Positions 26,070 to 34,029 of a DNA stretch of 64,000 nucleotides are shown piece after piece (the first letter of the stretch is position 1; each line of letters starts with the position of its first letter). Origin of the DNA: PALSA-350 sp963794165. Lineage in GTDB: Bacteria > Acidobacteriota > Terriglobia > Terriglobales > Acidobacteriaceae. The stretch is taken from contig CAWCCT010000012.1 in assembly GCA_963794165.1 (NCBI GenBank), positions 372,001 to 436,000 on the forward strand, written 5' to 3'. The notes below the pieces were generated by a model that was not told the DNA's origin, ran no database searches, and saw only the letters and a program-made list of their open reading frames with translations. Both the position numbers and the translations under genes were made by a program.

Positions 26070-26944
26070 CCCAGCTGTGGGCTCAGATGAAACTCTTGGG
26101 CGTTGGGGTTTTTGACCGTATATCCCAGGGCACTCTTGAAGCCGCCAGGGCTGGGAAGAAGACCCAGTCCTGTGCCCGCACCGATGAGCCCGGGAGCCCG
26201 GCAGTGCATCTTTGTTCGCCACCAGTCTTCGTTAAAGAAAAAGCTCGCAATCTCCAGGTGATGGGCTTCGTGGGTAAACAGGTAACATCCGTCCTGGAGT
26301 AGCGGCCAAAGATAAGTGAAGCAGGTCTCGAGGGAATCGACTAAGTCCACATCTAAAAACACCAGCACGCATTTCTGGGAGAAGTGGGGCAATGTCTGGT
26401 CGAAATACCCCACATTGAAATTGCAGGCGGATATCTTTCCAGACTTGGAGATATTGTCCTGCACCTCCTGCAGGGCGCCACGGTAGGCTCCCTTTCCGTA
26501 GCTATGAACCTCGTGCAGGTCAACCAGAACGTGGCTCCTGTCGGTATCGGAAGGTTCAGGAAGGCCTGCGAACGAATCGAAGATTTGTAACTTTCGATCG
26601 CACAGATCGCAAATCAAGGATAGGTTGGCCGCGCTGCCGCCTTTAAACGAGCCGCATTCCACCACGCAACCCTCGACTGCGCGAGGCACACGAAGGATTT
26701 GCGTGGCCATGATCAAGTGCTCAATAAAATGAGAAGCGGTTAAAATCCTGCGGTTGTTCCGCGCCATTTTATAAATGAGCCGGATTTTGGTAGGAAGACT
26801 TACGCCGAATTCACGTCCAGTCTCAGCTTGGAGATAGCCGAGAAGAATGATGGGCAGGCTCAGCAGCGTAACTGACATCCTCCAGAACCGCAACAGGATC
26901 CCTTCGGAGGAGCCCTTTCGTAAGCTGCGAAACAAAAATTTCAT
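26066..26944 (-). CDS. TylF/macrocin-O-methyltransferase-like SAM methyltransferase
   Basis: A 292-residue protein. The TylF-like core is visible: VEGCVVECGSFKGGSAANLS (SAM motif I), LQIFDSFAGLPEPS, the VLVDLHEVHSYGKGAYRG region, CVLVFLDVDLVDSLETCFTY and LQDGCYLFTHEAHH. An N-terminal hydrophobic stretch (LLSLPIILLGYLQ) may contact the membrane. Family members O-methylate sugars in natural products and cell-surface glycans; no glycan cluster surrounds this copy, so the substrate is unknown. Confidence 0.82.
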   Translation of the reverse strand: MKFLFRSLRKGSSEGILLRFWRMSVTLLSLPIILLGYLQAETGREFGVSLPTKIRLIYKMARNNRRILTASHFIEHLIMATQILRVPRAVEGCVVECGSFKGGSAANLSLICDLCDRKLQIFDSFAGLPEPSDTDRSHVLVDLHEVHSYGKGAYRGALQEVQDNISKSGKISACNFNVGYFDQTLPHFSQKCVLVFLDVDLVDSLETCFTYLWPLLQDGCYLFTHEAHHLEIASFFFNEDWWRTKMHCRAPGLIGAGTGLGLLPSPGGFKSALGYTVKNPNAQEFHLSPQLG

Positions 26945-27000
26945 CCTGGGAGAGAGATTTTTAACTTTTTAATCGTATCACTCTGGGTAGTGAGGCCGTT

Positions 27001-27181
27001 GGTTCCCTAACGAAGGCCGGGTGCCCCACATCTCGCTGGTTTTTCGCGAGATGTGGGATACCACCGATGTTGACCGCTCAGTGCATCGGATGACTCGAGA
27101 GTTAGAGGGAAGGTGCAGTGGTGTCCCACATCTCGCGAAAAACCAGCGAGATGTGGGGCACCCGGCCTTCGTCAGGGAACT
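27001..27181. repeat. Long imperfect palindrome, family A copy 2
   Basis: It begins GGTTCCCTAACGAAGGCCGG and ends CCGGCCTTCGTCAGGGAACT, with inner arms CACATCTCGCTGGTTTTTCG and its mirror. The outermost GTCATCCTGAG part found in copy 1 is absent. The spacer differs from copy 1 but shares TTGACCGCTCAGTGCATCG with copy 3. It lies 12 bp downstream of the ispG stop, where it could act as a terminator. Confidence 0.8.
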
Positions 27182-27193
27182 AGGGCTGGGGCG

Positions 27194-28444
27194 TTACCGC
27201 ACTTCGATCAGCTGTTCTTCCCGGGAGCCGTTGCCATAGCGGGCTGCGACATACTCGTCAAGAATCTTCTTGAAGTCGTTCACGATGTCATCGCCGCGAA
27301 GAGTGGTCATGAGGCGTCCATCTACATAGACCGGCGCCTTGGGGTCTTCAAACGTGCCGGGGAGCGAAATACCGATGTTGGCATGCTTGGACTCGCCCGG
27401 TCCGTTGACCACGCACCCCATGACCGCCAGCTTCAGCTCTTCGACTCCGGGATACTGCTCACGCCACACCGGCATGCTGCTGCGCACGTAAGCCTGTATA
27501 TCCTGGGTCAATTCCTGAAAGTAGGTGCTGCTGGTGCGCCCGCATCCCGGGCAGGCGGTCACCTGCGGTGCGAAACTGCGGATGCCCAGGGATTGCAGTA
27601 TCTGTTGCGCCACCTGCACCTCTTCGGTGCGGTCGCCACCGGGCTTGGGGGTCAGCGAGACGCGTATCGTGTCGCCGATGCCCTTAAGCAGAAGCGGAGC
27701 CAGACCGGCAGTCGAGGCGACAATGCCCTTCATGCTCATGCCGGCTTCGGTGAGCCCCAGATGGAGTGCGTAATCGCAGCGTGCCGCCATCAATTCGTAG
27801 ACCTCGATCAGATCGCGCACGCCGCTCACCTTGGCGCTAAGAATAATCTGGTCGCGACGCAGCCCGTAGCGTTCGGCAGCGTGGGCGGAGTCGATAGCGC
27901 TCACCAGCATGGCCTCAATCATTACGTCCCGTGCATCTGCCGGCTGGGCCCGTTTGGAGTTCTCGTCCATCATCCGAGTGAGAAGAGCCTGGTCGAGCGA
28001 ACCCCAGTTCACGCCTATCCGCACCGGTTTCTGGTTTTCAACGGCGCACTCAATCATGGTGCGGAAGTTGTCATCGTCTTTGCGGCCGATGGACACATTT
28101 CCCGGGTTGATGCGGTACTTGGCCAAAGAGCGCGCGCACTCGGGATACTTCTTCAACAGCAGGTGCCCGTTGTAGTGAAAGTCGCCGACGATGGGAACGT
28201 CTATTCCCAGCTTGGCCAGACCCTCGACAATCGCCGGTACCGCCACCGCCGCGGCGTCGTTATTGACCGTAACCCGCACCAGTTCCGACCCGGCGGTCGC
28301 CAGAGCCGCGACCTGCTGGATCGTGCTGTGGACATCGGCGGTATCGGTATTGGTCATGGACTGCACCACTACCGGCGCGGAAGAGCCCACGCGCACATTT
28401 CCCACCTTAACCGTCACCGACTGCCTGCGTTCATGCTGAGCCAT
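27194..28444 (-). CDS. ispG: 4-hydroxy-3-methylbut-2-enyl diphosphate synthase (IspG/GcpE)
   Basis: Iron-sulfur enzyme converting MEcPP to HMBPP in the MEP isoprenoid pathway. The 416 residues carry the [4Fe-4S] ligands C298 and C301 (ACPGCGRT), C344 (GCVVNGPGES) and E351. TIM-barrel motifs VVQSMTNTDTADV and IGVNWGSLD are typical. ATG 28444 is preferred to ATG 28459 because GAGGGATCT precedes it. It is the direct bacterial single-chain form, without the plant insertion. Confidence 0.95.
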   Translation of the reverse strand: MAQHERRQSVTVKVGNVRVGSSAPVVVQSMTNTDTADVHSTIQQVAALATAGSELVRVTVNNDAAAVAVPAIVEGLAKLGIDVPIVGDFHYNGHLLLKKYPECARSLAKYRINPGNVSIGRKDDDNFRTMIECAVENQKPVRIGVNWGSLDQALLTRMMDENSKRAQPADARDVMIEAMLVSAIDSAHAAERYGLRRDQIILSAKVSGVRDLIEVYELMAARCDYALHLGLTEAGMSMKGIVASTAGLAPLLLKGIGDTIRVSLTPKPGGDRTEEVQVAQQILQSLGIRSFAPQVTACPGCGRTSSTYFQELTQDIQAYVRSSMPVWREQYPGVEELKLAVMGCVVNGPGESKHANIGISLPGTFEDPKAPVYVDGRLMTTLRGDDIVNDFKKILDEYVAARYGNGSREEQLIEVR

Positions 28445-28534
28445 AGATCCCTCACTCATAGTTTACAACCGGCGTGTTTCTTGACATGAATCTTGGTCAT
28501 AGATAGGTTGGAAACTGGAACGGAGGGCGCGCCG

Positions 28535-29402
28535 ATGCCGCAATCGATGCAGGTGGGGATCTCGAGCGACGTCAGGGTGCTGGATTCCTTGCTCAGCGAT
28601 CAATTCGTGGGCAAGCTGGAGACGCTGGCTCAGGCAAAAGCAGAGGAGTACAAGGCGAATACTCCTTATCCGCACATCTACTTTGACGATTTCCTACCTC
28701 TAGAGGTGGCTGAGGCCGCACTGCGGGATTTCCCGGAGCCGAAAGAGGCAGACTGGCATGCCTACACGGATGTGAACCAACGGAAAAAACTGGCCTTCGA
28801 TGTGGCGGAAAAGTTGCCGTCATCGATTCGCGATGTTCTTTACTTCCTGAACAGCCGGCCGATGCTTAAGTTTCTCGAAACCCTGACGGGGATCCAGTGC
28901 GTGCTGCCCGATCCCGACCTTCACCGGTGGAGGCCTGCACCAGATAAGGCCCGGCGGCCTGTTGGAAGTGCATGCCGACTTCAGCTATCACAACGGTCTG
29001 CGCCTGGATCGGCGCATCAATGTTCTGATTTACCTGAACAAAGCCTGGAAAGAGGAGTACGGCGGGCATTTCGAGCTATGGGATCAGAAGGTGACGCGAG
29101 CGGAGAAGAAAATTCTTCCCGTCTTCAACCGCTGCGCCATCTTCAGTACAACGAGCGTGTCGTTCCACGGTCATCCCATACCGCTGGCATGCCCGCCCGA
29201 TCGCAACCGGAAGTCCATTGCGACCTACTACTACACCAATGGCCGTCCGGAAGAAGACCCGGAACTCACTCATCGGCATGCGGTTGCGTTTCAAGAGCGG
29301 CCTGGCGTGAACAGCGTCAAAGCTACGATTCGGATTAAGAAAGCCATCCGCGCTATTACTCCGCCGATTGTTACCGACCTCTATCGGGCCCTGCGCAAAT
29401 AG
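28535..29402 (+). pseudogene. 2OG-Fe(II) oxygenase-like protein, split by a one-base frameshift
   Basis: The gene opens at ATG 28535 (GGAGGG just upstream) and reads YPHIYFDDFLPLEVAEAALR and MLKFLETLTGIQCVLPDPDL, the start of a PF13640-type prolyl-4-hydroxylase-like domain. After codon 129 (28921) the homologous reading continues one base over, as TGGGLHQIRPGGLLEVHADF, then SYHNGLRLDRRINVLIYLNK and FSTTSVSFHGHP, to the stop at 29402. The HxD...H iron ligands are in the second part. Removing one base at about 28922 gives a 288-codon ORF. It may be a sequencing error rather than true decay. Confidence 0.75.
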
Positions 29403-29599
29403 CAGGCCAACACTATTTCTGCACGGCCGCCTTGTGCTTCGTGAGCAGTCAATTGACCGCTCTTCACAGCCTGGGCAATCCGCGCCTGCTGGTTGGCTTT
29501 ACGCTGCGCGGCAGTTCCCGGAGGCGGTGCGGTCTGTGCTACTGCCGCAACAAGTAAAACAAGAGAAGCCGATCCCAACACTACCGTCCCTATTTTCAT
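29381..29599 (-). CDS. Small exported hypothetical protein
   Basis: A 72-residue ORF with a signal peptide (MKIGTVVLGSASLVLLVAAV, cleavage near AQT) followed by KANQQARIAQAVKSGQLTAH, a motif seen in small Acidobacteria secreted proteins that usually continue with a second helical repeat. Here the C-terminus (GGRAEIVLACYLRRAR) looks non-homologous, so the gene may be truncated or frameshifted. Its 3' end overlaps the oxygenase end on the opposite strand by 22 bp. Confidence 0.45.
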   Translation of the reverse strand: MKIGTVVLGSASLVLLVAAVAQTAPPPGTAAQRKANQQARIAQAVKSGQLTAHEAQGGRAEIVLACYLRRAR

Positions 29600-29724
29600 A
29601 AATCTCCTTACGTTCCAAAGTTACTGTTTAACAAACCAAATGGGTCATTGAGAAGGTATCCTTGGCGGCATGCCGGGCGCACCTAAGTTGTATTGGACTG
29701 TTGGGATGTCCGTGGAGGGTATTC

Positions 29725-30234
29725 TCAGGAATTGGCCTTGCGCTGGCGGGGCTTTTTGCCGTAACGCGCAGCCGGCAGGATGCTGTTCCAGGGCACCGGA
29801 GAGGCCAGAATCATGGAAGTGTTGGTCGAGACGTAGGGCATCATCGAATCAATGACCTCTTCCATATGTCTCACGTCGCGGACCGCGATTTGCACGATAA
29901 ACGATTCGGCGCCGGTAACCCGATGACACTCCAAAACCTCGGGCAGATTGCGCACCACGGCAGAAAATTTCACCAGCTTGTCTCCCGCCACCGTGACATG
30001 AACAAATGCGCGCACAGGAAGCCCCACCTGGGCCGGATCGACCAGCGTGCGATAGCCGAGGATTACCTTGCTCTCCTCCAGCCGGTGGACCCTTTCAATG
30101 ACAGCGGGGGTAGATAAGCCGACTCTTCGTCCCAGCTCGGCAAACGCGATGCGGGCGTTGGCTTGAAGCTCGGCCAGAATTTCGCAATCAATATCGTCAA
30201 TCGACGGATGCACCAATGCAGTCAAAACGGCCAC
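29725..30234 (-). CDS. Lrp/AsnC-family transcriptional regulator
   Basis: A 169-residue regulator. The N-terminal winged HTH is clear (IDCEILAELQANARIAFAEL, RRVGLSTPAVIERVHRLEES) and is followed by the RAM effector domain (VRAFVHVTVAGDKLVKFSAV, ECHRVTGAESFIVQIAVRD). The tail is basic (YGKKPRQRKANS). It is divergent from the encapsulin-cysteine desulfurase operon across a 186 bp gap, so it is the obvious candidate regulator. Some Lrp-family proteins respond to cysteine, but the effector here is inference. Confidence 0.9.
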   Translation of the reverse strand: MAVLTALVHPSIDDIDCEILAELQANARIAFAELGRRVGLSTPAVIERVHRLEESKVILGYRTLVDPAQVGLPVRAFVHVTVAGDKLVKFSAVVRNLPEVLECHRVTGAESFIVQIAVRDVRHMEEVIDSMMPYVSTNTSMILASPVPWNSILPAARYGKKPRQRKANS

Positions 30235-30420
30235 CTGTTCGTTATCATCTGCAGGGTAACTCGAAACATTGCCGAGTGTCCTTAAATTATGAGGTCAACT
30301 GCCCCCGCGCCGGTTATTTGTTCGCTGAACTCCCGCAAAATCCATATCTTCGTGATTCCCGAGCGACGGCAAAGACGGCTATGATGCCCATGAACTGAGT
30401 TAAGGAAGGAACAACCCCAC
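30235..30420. promoter_or_regulatory. Divergent promoter region between Lrp-type regulator and encapsulin operon
   Basis: A 186 bp intergenic region that must contain the promoters of both divergent units and a likely Lrp-type operator. A strong ribosome binding site (AAGGAAGGAAC) ends it, directly before the encapsulin ATG at 30421. No perfect dyad is evident by eye. Confidence 0.5.
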
Positions 30421-31323
30421 ATGGCACGAGCAGTCGGCGATGTAGCAGCACGGCAGTTAGCGAACACAACCAAGACCCCGCCACAGTTAACAGCGATTAC
30501 CCCGCGCTGGCTGGTGCAACTGCTTAGCTGGGTTCCGGTCGAATCGGGTACCTACAGAGTTAACAAGGTCAAGAACGATCAGGCAATCGAAGTTGACTGT
30601 GGATCGCGCGATGAACGCACATTGCCGGAAACCTTTGTCGACTATGTGGAGAATCCTCGCGAATATACGCTGAGTGCCATCACGACCATCGTGGATGTTC
30701 ACACTCGCGTCTCTGACCTCTTTAGTCATCCGCACGACCAGATCCGCGAGCAAGTGCGGCTGACGGTGGAAAAGGTGAAGGAGCGCCAGGAGTACGAGCT
30801 GATCAACAACTCCGACTATGGTCTGCTCAATAATGTCGATCCGGCATTCAAGATCCAGGCGCGTCAGGGTGCGCCTACCCCCGATGATCTGGATGAGCTG
30901 CTCTCGCGCATCTGGAAGGAGCCGGCTTTCTTCCTGGCCCATCCGCGCGCCATTGCCGCCTTCGGTCGGGAGTGCACCTACCGTGGGGTTCCGCCTCCCA
31001 CGGCAACAATTTTTGGATCGCCTTTCCTTACCTGGCGCGGCATTCCGCTCGTCCCTACCGACAAGCTCGACATCGACGGGGCAGGGAAGAGCAATATCCT
31101 TCTACTGCGCACCGGAGAGAGGAAGCAGGGCGTAGTAGGACTGTTTCAGCCTGGTCTGCCCGGCGAACAGACTCCCGGACTGTCCGTCCGTTTCATGGGT
31201 ATTGACCGCAACTCGATAGCCTCCTACCTGGTGTCTCTGTATTGTTCCGCAGCAGTGCTGGTGGAAGATGCACTGGGTGTGCTCGAGAATGTAGAAGTCG
31301 GACAATACCATGAGTACAAGTGA
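30421..31323 (+). CDS. Family 2A encapsulin nanocompartment shell protein (SrpI-like)
   Basis: A 300-residue HK97-fold shell protein. Diagnostic Family 2A segments are LTAITPRWLVQLLSWVPVES (N-arm to start of fold), LFSHPHDQIREQVRLTVEKV (spine-helix region), EYELINNSDYGLLNNVDPAF, AFFLAHPRAIAAFGRECTYR and the C-terminal RFMGIDRNSIASYLVSLYCS. No cNMP-binding domain is inserted, which separates it from Family 2B. Shells of this family self-assemble and enclose a cysteine desulfurase. The next gene is exactly such an enzyme and overlaps by 14 bp, so they are translationally coupled. A strong AAGGAAGG ribosome binding site precedes the ATG. Confidence 0.92.
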   Translation: MARAVGDVAARQLANTTKTPPQLTAITPRWLVQLLSWVPVESGTYRVNKVKNDQAIEVDCGSRDERTLPETFVDYVENPREYTLSAITTIVDVHTRVSDLFSHPHDQIREQVRLTVEKVKERQEYELINNSDYGLLNNVDPAFKIQARQGAPTPDDLDELLSRIWKEPAFFLAHPRAIAAFGRECTYRGVPPPTATIFGSPFLTWRGIPLVPTDKLDIDGAGKSNILLLRTGERKQGVVGLFQPGLPGEQTPGLSVRFMGIDRNSIASYLVSLYCSAAVLVEDALGVLENVEVGQYHEYK

Positions 31324-33508
31324 TCAGGATCGAGCCACGGATTTCTCAACTACAGGTTTCCCAACAAGTTTTAGTGACGGGTTGAAACCAGCGGTACCCG
31401 TGGAGCAGACCAGTGTGGCTGGTTCGCTGCCGGATGTCACCACGTTGGCCCGCATGGCTAACGAGTTCTTCCGCGCGCAGCCGGGGTCAGGTTTTCCTGC
31501 CACCGTCGCACCAATGGTGCCCAGTGCTCAGGAGCTGACGCCAAACTTCGAGACCCGGCTGCCAGAGTTCGGCATGCCGGTGCCTTCGATGCCGGCCGTA
31601 CCATCGGCTGGCACAATTCCCATCGCACCGGATGTGACGGGTCTTTCGACCGCAACCCCGGAGCTGGCGCCCTTTACCATGGGTCCGGCTGCTGGCATGT
31701 CCCTCCCCGCTGCTGCGCCCGTCCCGGAAGCGGGAATGCTGCAGCATGATCCGCGAGGTGGAACCACCGGGCTTCCGGCCTCACCCTTCTCGCTGCCGAT
31801 GCCTCAGTTCGGCGCCTCGTTTCAATCCTTTGAGGCAGGGATTCCGGCGCTTCCGCCTCTTCCACCGTTGCGCACCGAGGACGACGCAAGATCCGTGCTG
31901 ACCACGGGCTCTCCGTTCTACTTTCTGGAGAATGCAGGCGGCCTCAGCGGATCCGGCATCACCCCTACAGAATTCACACCGGATCCTAGCGTAGTGGATG
32001 GATCTGCCGTCCACCCCGTCGCTGCAGTCGCCGTTCCGTCCTCTCCCTTCTCGCTTCCCATGCCGGAGTTTGACCAGGCATTATTTCCATCCTTCGAAGC
32101 AGGTGTGCCCAAGCTCGCTCCCTTGCCGCCGTTACGCAACGAGAACGATGCGCGAGCGGCGTTGACAGAGTCTTCGCGCTTTTATTTTCTCGACCAGGGC
32201 GGCCTGCAGGCGAAGAATGCATCCCTGCCCGAAAGCAGAAACCTTAAGTCGCATCCTGCCGCCGTGGGCGACCTGAACCTTCCCCGGCAGCAGTTTGATA
32301 TAGGCTCCGTGCGGAGCGATTTTCCGATTTTGCACGAACAGGTGAACGGCCATCCGCTGATCTGGCTGGACAATGCCGCGACCACTCAAAAACCGCAGAG
32401 CGTGATCGATCGCATCTCGTATTTCTACGAACACGAGAACTCCAACATTCATCGGGCCGCCCATGAGCTGGCAGCGCGCGCGACCGACGCCTACGAGGAT
32501 GCTCGCACCAAGGTGGCTCACTTCCTCAACGCTTCCTCCTCCAAAGAGATCGTATTTGTGCGCGGCGCGACCGAGGCCATCAACCTGGTCGCCCAGGCAT
32601 GGGGACGGCGCCACATCAATAAGGGCGATGAGATCGTCATCAGTTGGATTGAGCATCACGCCAATATTGTTCCCTGGCAGATGCTCTGTGCGGAAAAGGG
32701 TGCGTGCTTGCGCGTAGCCCCCGTCGACGACGATGGCCAGATCCTGCTCGATGAGTACGAAAAGCTGCTCAATCCGAAAACGCGGCTGGTATCGTTCACC
32801 CAGGTTTCAAATGCCCTCGGCACCGTGACTCCAGCGCATCAGATGGTGCAAATGGCCCACCGTTACGGAGCTCGTGTGCTACTCGATGGCGCGCAGGCTG
32901 TTTCCCACATGCCGATCGATGTGCAATCTTTGGATTGCGATTTCTACGTCTTCTCCGGCCACAAGGTCTTCGCTCCTACGGGAATCGGAGTGCTCTACGG
33001 CAAGCCGGAGGTGCTAGCGGAAACCCCTCCCTGGCAGGGAGGAGGGAACATGATTGTTGACGTCACCTTTGAGAAGACGACCTATCAGCCTCCGCCGGGA
33101 AGATTCGAAGCCGGGACCGGCAACATAGCCGATGCGGTTGGATTGGGCGCGGCCATTGATTATCTGGACCACGTTGGTATGCCCAATGTAGCGCGCTACG
33201 AACATGAATTGTTGGTCTATGCGACCCAGGGAATGTTGCGCGTGCCCGGGCTGCACATCATCGGCACGGCCAAGGAAAAAGCGGGCGTGCTCTCGTTTGT
33301 GCTGGATGGTTTCCGTACCGAAGAGGTAGGCGCCGCTCTCAACCGCGAAGGCATAGCCGTGCGCTCGGGCCACCATTGTGCCCAACCGACTCTACGCAGG
33401 TTCGGCGTGGAAACGACGGTCCGCCCGTCGCTGGCGCTGTACAACAGCTTCGAAGACATCGACGCTATGATCGCGGCGCTGTTTCGCTTGAAAAGGCTTG
33501 GCGCGTAA
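31310..33508 (+). CDS. Encapsulated SufS-type cysteine desulfurase with long N-terminal cargo-loading extension
   Basis: A 732-residue protein. Residues 331-732 are a class-V, SufS-like PLP enzyme: DNAATTQKPQSVIDRI, SNIHRAAHELAARATDAYE, PLP lysine K552 in YVFSGHKVFAPTGIG, and the catalytic persulfide Cys690 in RSGHHCAQPTLRRFG. It should convert cysteine to alanine and an enzyme-bound persulfide. Residues 1-330 are Pro/Ala/Ser-rich and probably disordered, the placement expected of Family 2A cargo-loading domains. Two homologous ~54-residue modules (157-211 and 245-298) share SPFSLPMP, SFEAG, LPPLR and FYFL motifs. It is co-operonic with the shell gene; no serine acetyltransferase follows. Confidence 0.93.
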   Translation: MSTSDQDRATDFSTTGFPTSFSDGLKPAVPVEQTSVAGSLPDVTTLARMANEFFRAQPGSGFPATVAPMVPSAQELTPNFETRLPEFGMPVPSMPAVPSAGTIPIAPDVTGLSTATPELAPFTMGPAAGMSLPAAAPVPEAGMLQHDPRGGTTGLPASPFSLPMPQFGASFQSFEAGIPALPPLPPLRTEDDARSVLTTGSPFYFLENAGGLSGSGITPTEFTPDPSVVDGSAVHPVAAVAVPSSPFSLPMPEFDQALFPSFEAGVPKLAPLPPLRNENDARAALTESSRFYFLDQGGLQAKNASLPESRNLKSHPAAVGDLNLPRQQFDIGSVRSDFPILHEQVNGHPLIWLDNAATTQKPQSVIDRISYFYEHENSNIHRAAHELAARATDAYEDARTKVAHFLNASSSKEIVFVRGATEAINLVAQAWGRRHINKGDEIVISWIEHHANIVPWQMLCAEKGACLRVAPVDDDGQILLDEYEKLLNPKTRLVSFTQVSNALGTVTPAHQMVQMAHRYGARVLLDGAQAVSHMPIDVQSLDCDFYVFSGHKVFAPTGIGVLYGKPEVLAETPPWQGGGNMIVDVTFEKTTYQPPPGRFEAGTGNIADAVGLGAAIDYLDHVGMPNVARYEHELLVYATQGMLRVPGLHIIGTAKEKAGVLSFVLDGFRTEEVGAALNREGIAVRSGHHCAQPTLRRFGVETTVRPSLALYNSFEDIDAMIAALFRLKRLGA
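31778..32203 (+). repeat. Duplicated ~54-residue module inside the desulfurase N-terminal extension
   Basis: Copy 1 (31778-31942, residues 157-211) and copy 2 (32042-32203, residues 245-298) align almost end to end: SPFSLPMPQF / SPFSLPMPEF, QSFEAGIPALPPLPPLR / PSFEAGVPKLAPLPPLR, DDARSVLTTGSPFYFL / NDARAALTESSRFYFL. They are separated by a 33-residue Pro/Val linker. A fainter related piece at residues 81-96 (LPEFGMPVPSMP) may be a third, degraded copy. Confidence 0.85.
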
Positions 33509-33515
33509 GAGGCTG

Positions 33516-33754
33516 TGTGAGACTCAGTCCCGTAGGGACGGCTGAGTGTAGCCCAGGACGACAGTCCTGGGTCTGTGCAATTCAGTCCGACGAGTCCCGT
33601 AGGGACGACTGAAAGTTCCCCCGGACGACAGCTTGGACCTCGGTGATTTTCAGCCGTCCCTGCGGGACTCGTCGTGCTTGCAAATCGTACCCAGGACTAT
33701 CGTCCTGGGCTACACTCGGCCGTCCGTGCGGGACTGAGTTTGTGGGGCTCTCAC
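33516..33754. repeat. Cluster of short hairpins, family B copy 2
   Basis: The outer arms GTGAGACTCAGTCCCGTAGG and GGGACTGAGTTTGTGGGGCTCTC are near reverse complements. Inside are CAGTCCCGTAGGGACGGCTG, CCCAGGACGACAGTCCTGGG, TCAGCCGTCCCTGCGGGACT and CCCAGGACTATCGTCCTGGG. It follows the desulfurase stop by about 8 bp and could terminate the encapsulin operon. The gap 33509-33856 holds nothing else visible. Confidence 0.8.
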
Positions 33755-33856
33755 ACCTGCTCTTAGGCCCCGCGCTGAACCCGGGGGGCGGCCTAAGCCA
33801 GCCTGCAAATCTCTCCTTGCGGTAAACTCAAATCAGGTCAGTCAGTTAAGATACAG

Positions 33857-33933
33857 GGCCCCGTAGCTCAGGTGGATAGAGCAGCAGTTTCCTAAACTGT
33901 TTGTCGGAAGTTCGAGTCTTCCCGGGGTCACCA
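33857..33933 (+). tRNA. tRNA-Arg (anticodon CCU), CCA encoded
   Basis: A 77-nt cloverleaf. The acceptor stem GGCCCCG pairs with CGGGGTC (one G-U), the D arm GCTC/GAGC closes AGGTGGATA, the anticodon arm is GCAGT-TTCCTAA-ACTGT with CCT at 34-36, and the T arm GGAAG-TTCGAGT-CTTCC is intact. 3' ACCA is encoded. It reads AGG codons. Confidence 0.93.
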
Positions 33934-34029
33934 TCTGTTTTGCCCAGGTTGAACCGGCCGCGCGTCCGATCGGAATGCGGCGTCTATCGAGGTGCTGGCA
34001 CCCCTCGTTCTAGGAGAAAAAAGATTTCC

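Noticed and set aside
33857..33933. tRNA-Arg as an integration site for a genomic island
   Set aside because: No integrase gene, no duplicated tRNA 3' end and no change in gene type is visible in the flanks.
33934..34029. Cobalamin riboswitch upstream of the BtuB-like receptor
   Set aside because: The leader is only 96 nt between the tRNA and the ATG, too short for a B12 riboswitch, and no B12-box sequence is seen.
33901..34029. N-terminal extension of the BtuB-like receptor
   Set aside because: The upstream part of that open frame overlaps the tRNA gene; the signal peptide and ribosome binding site place the start at 34030.
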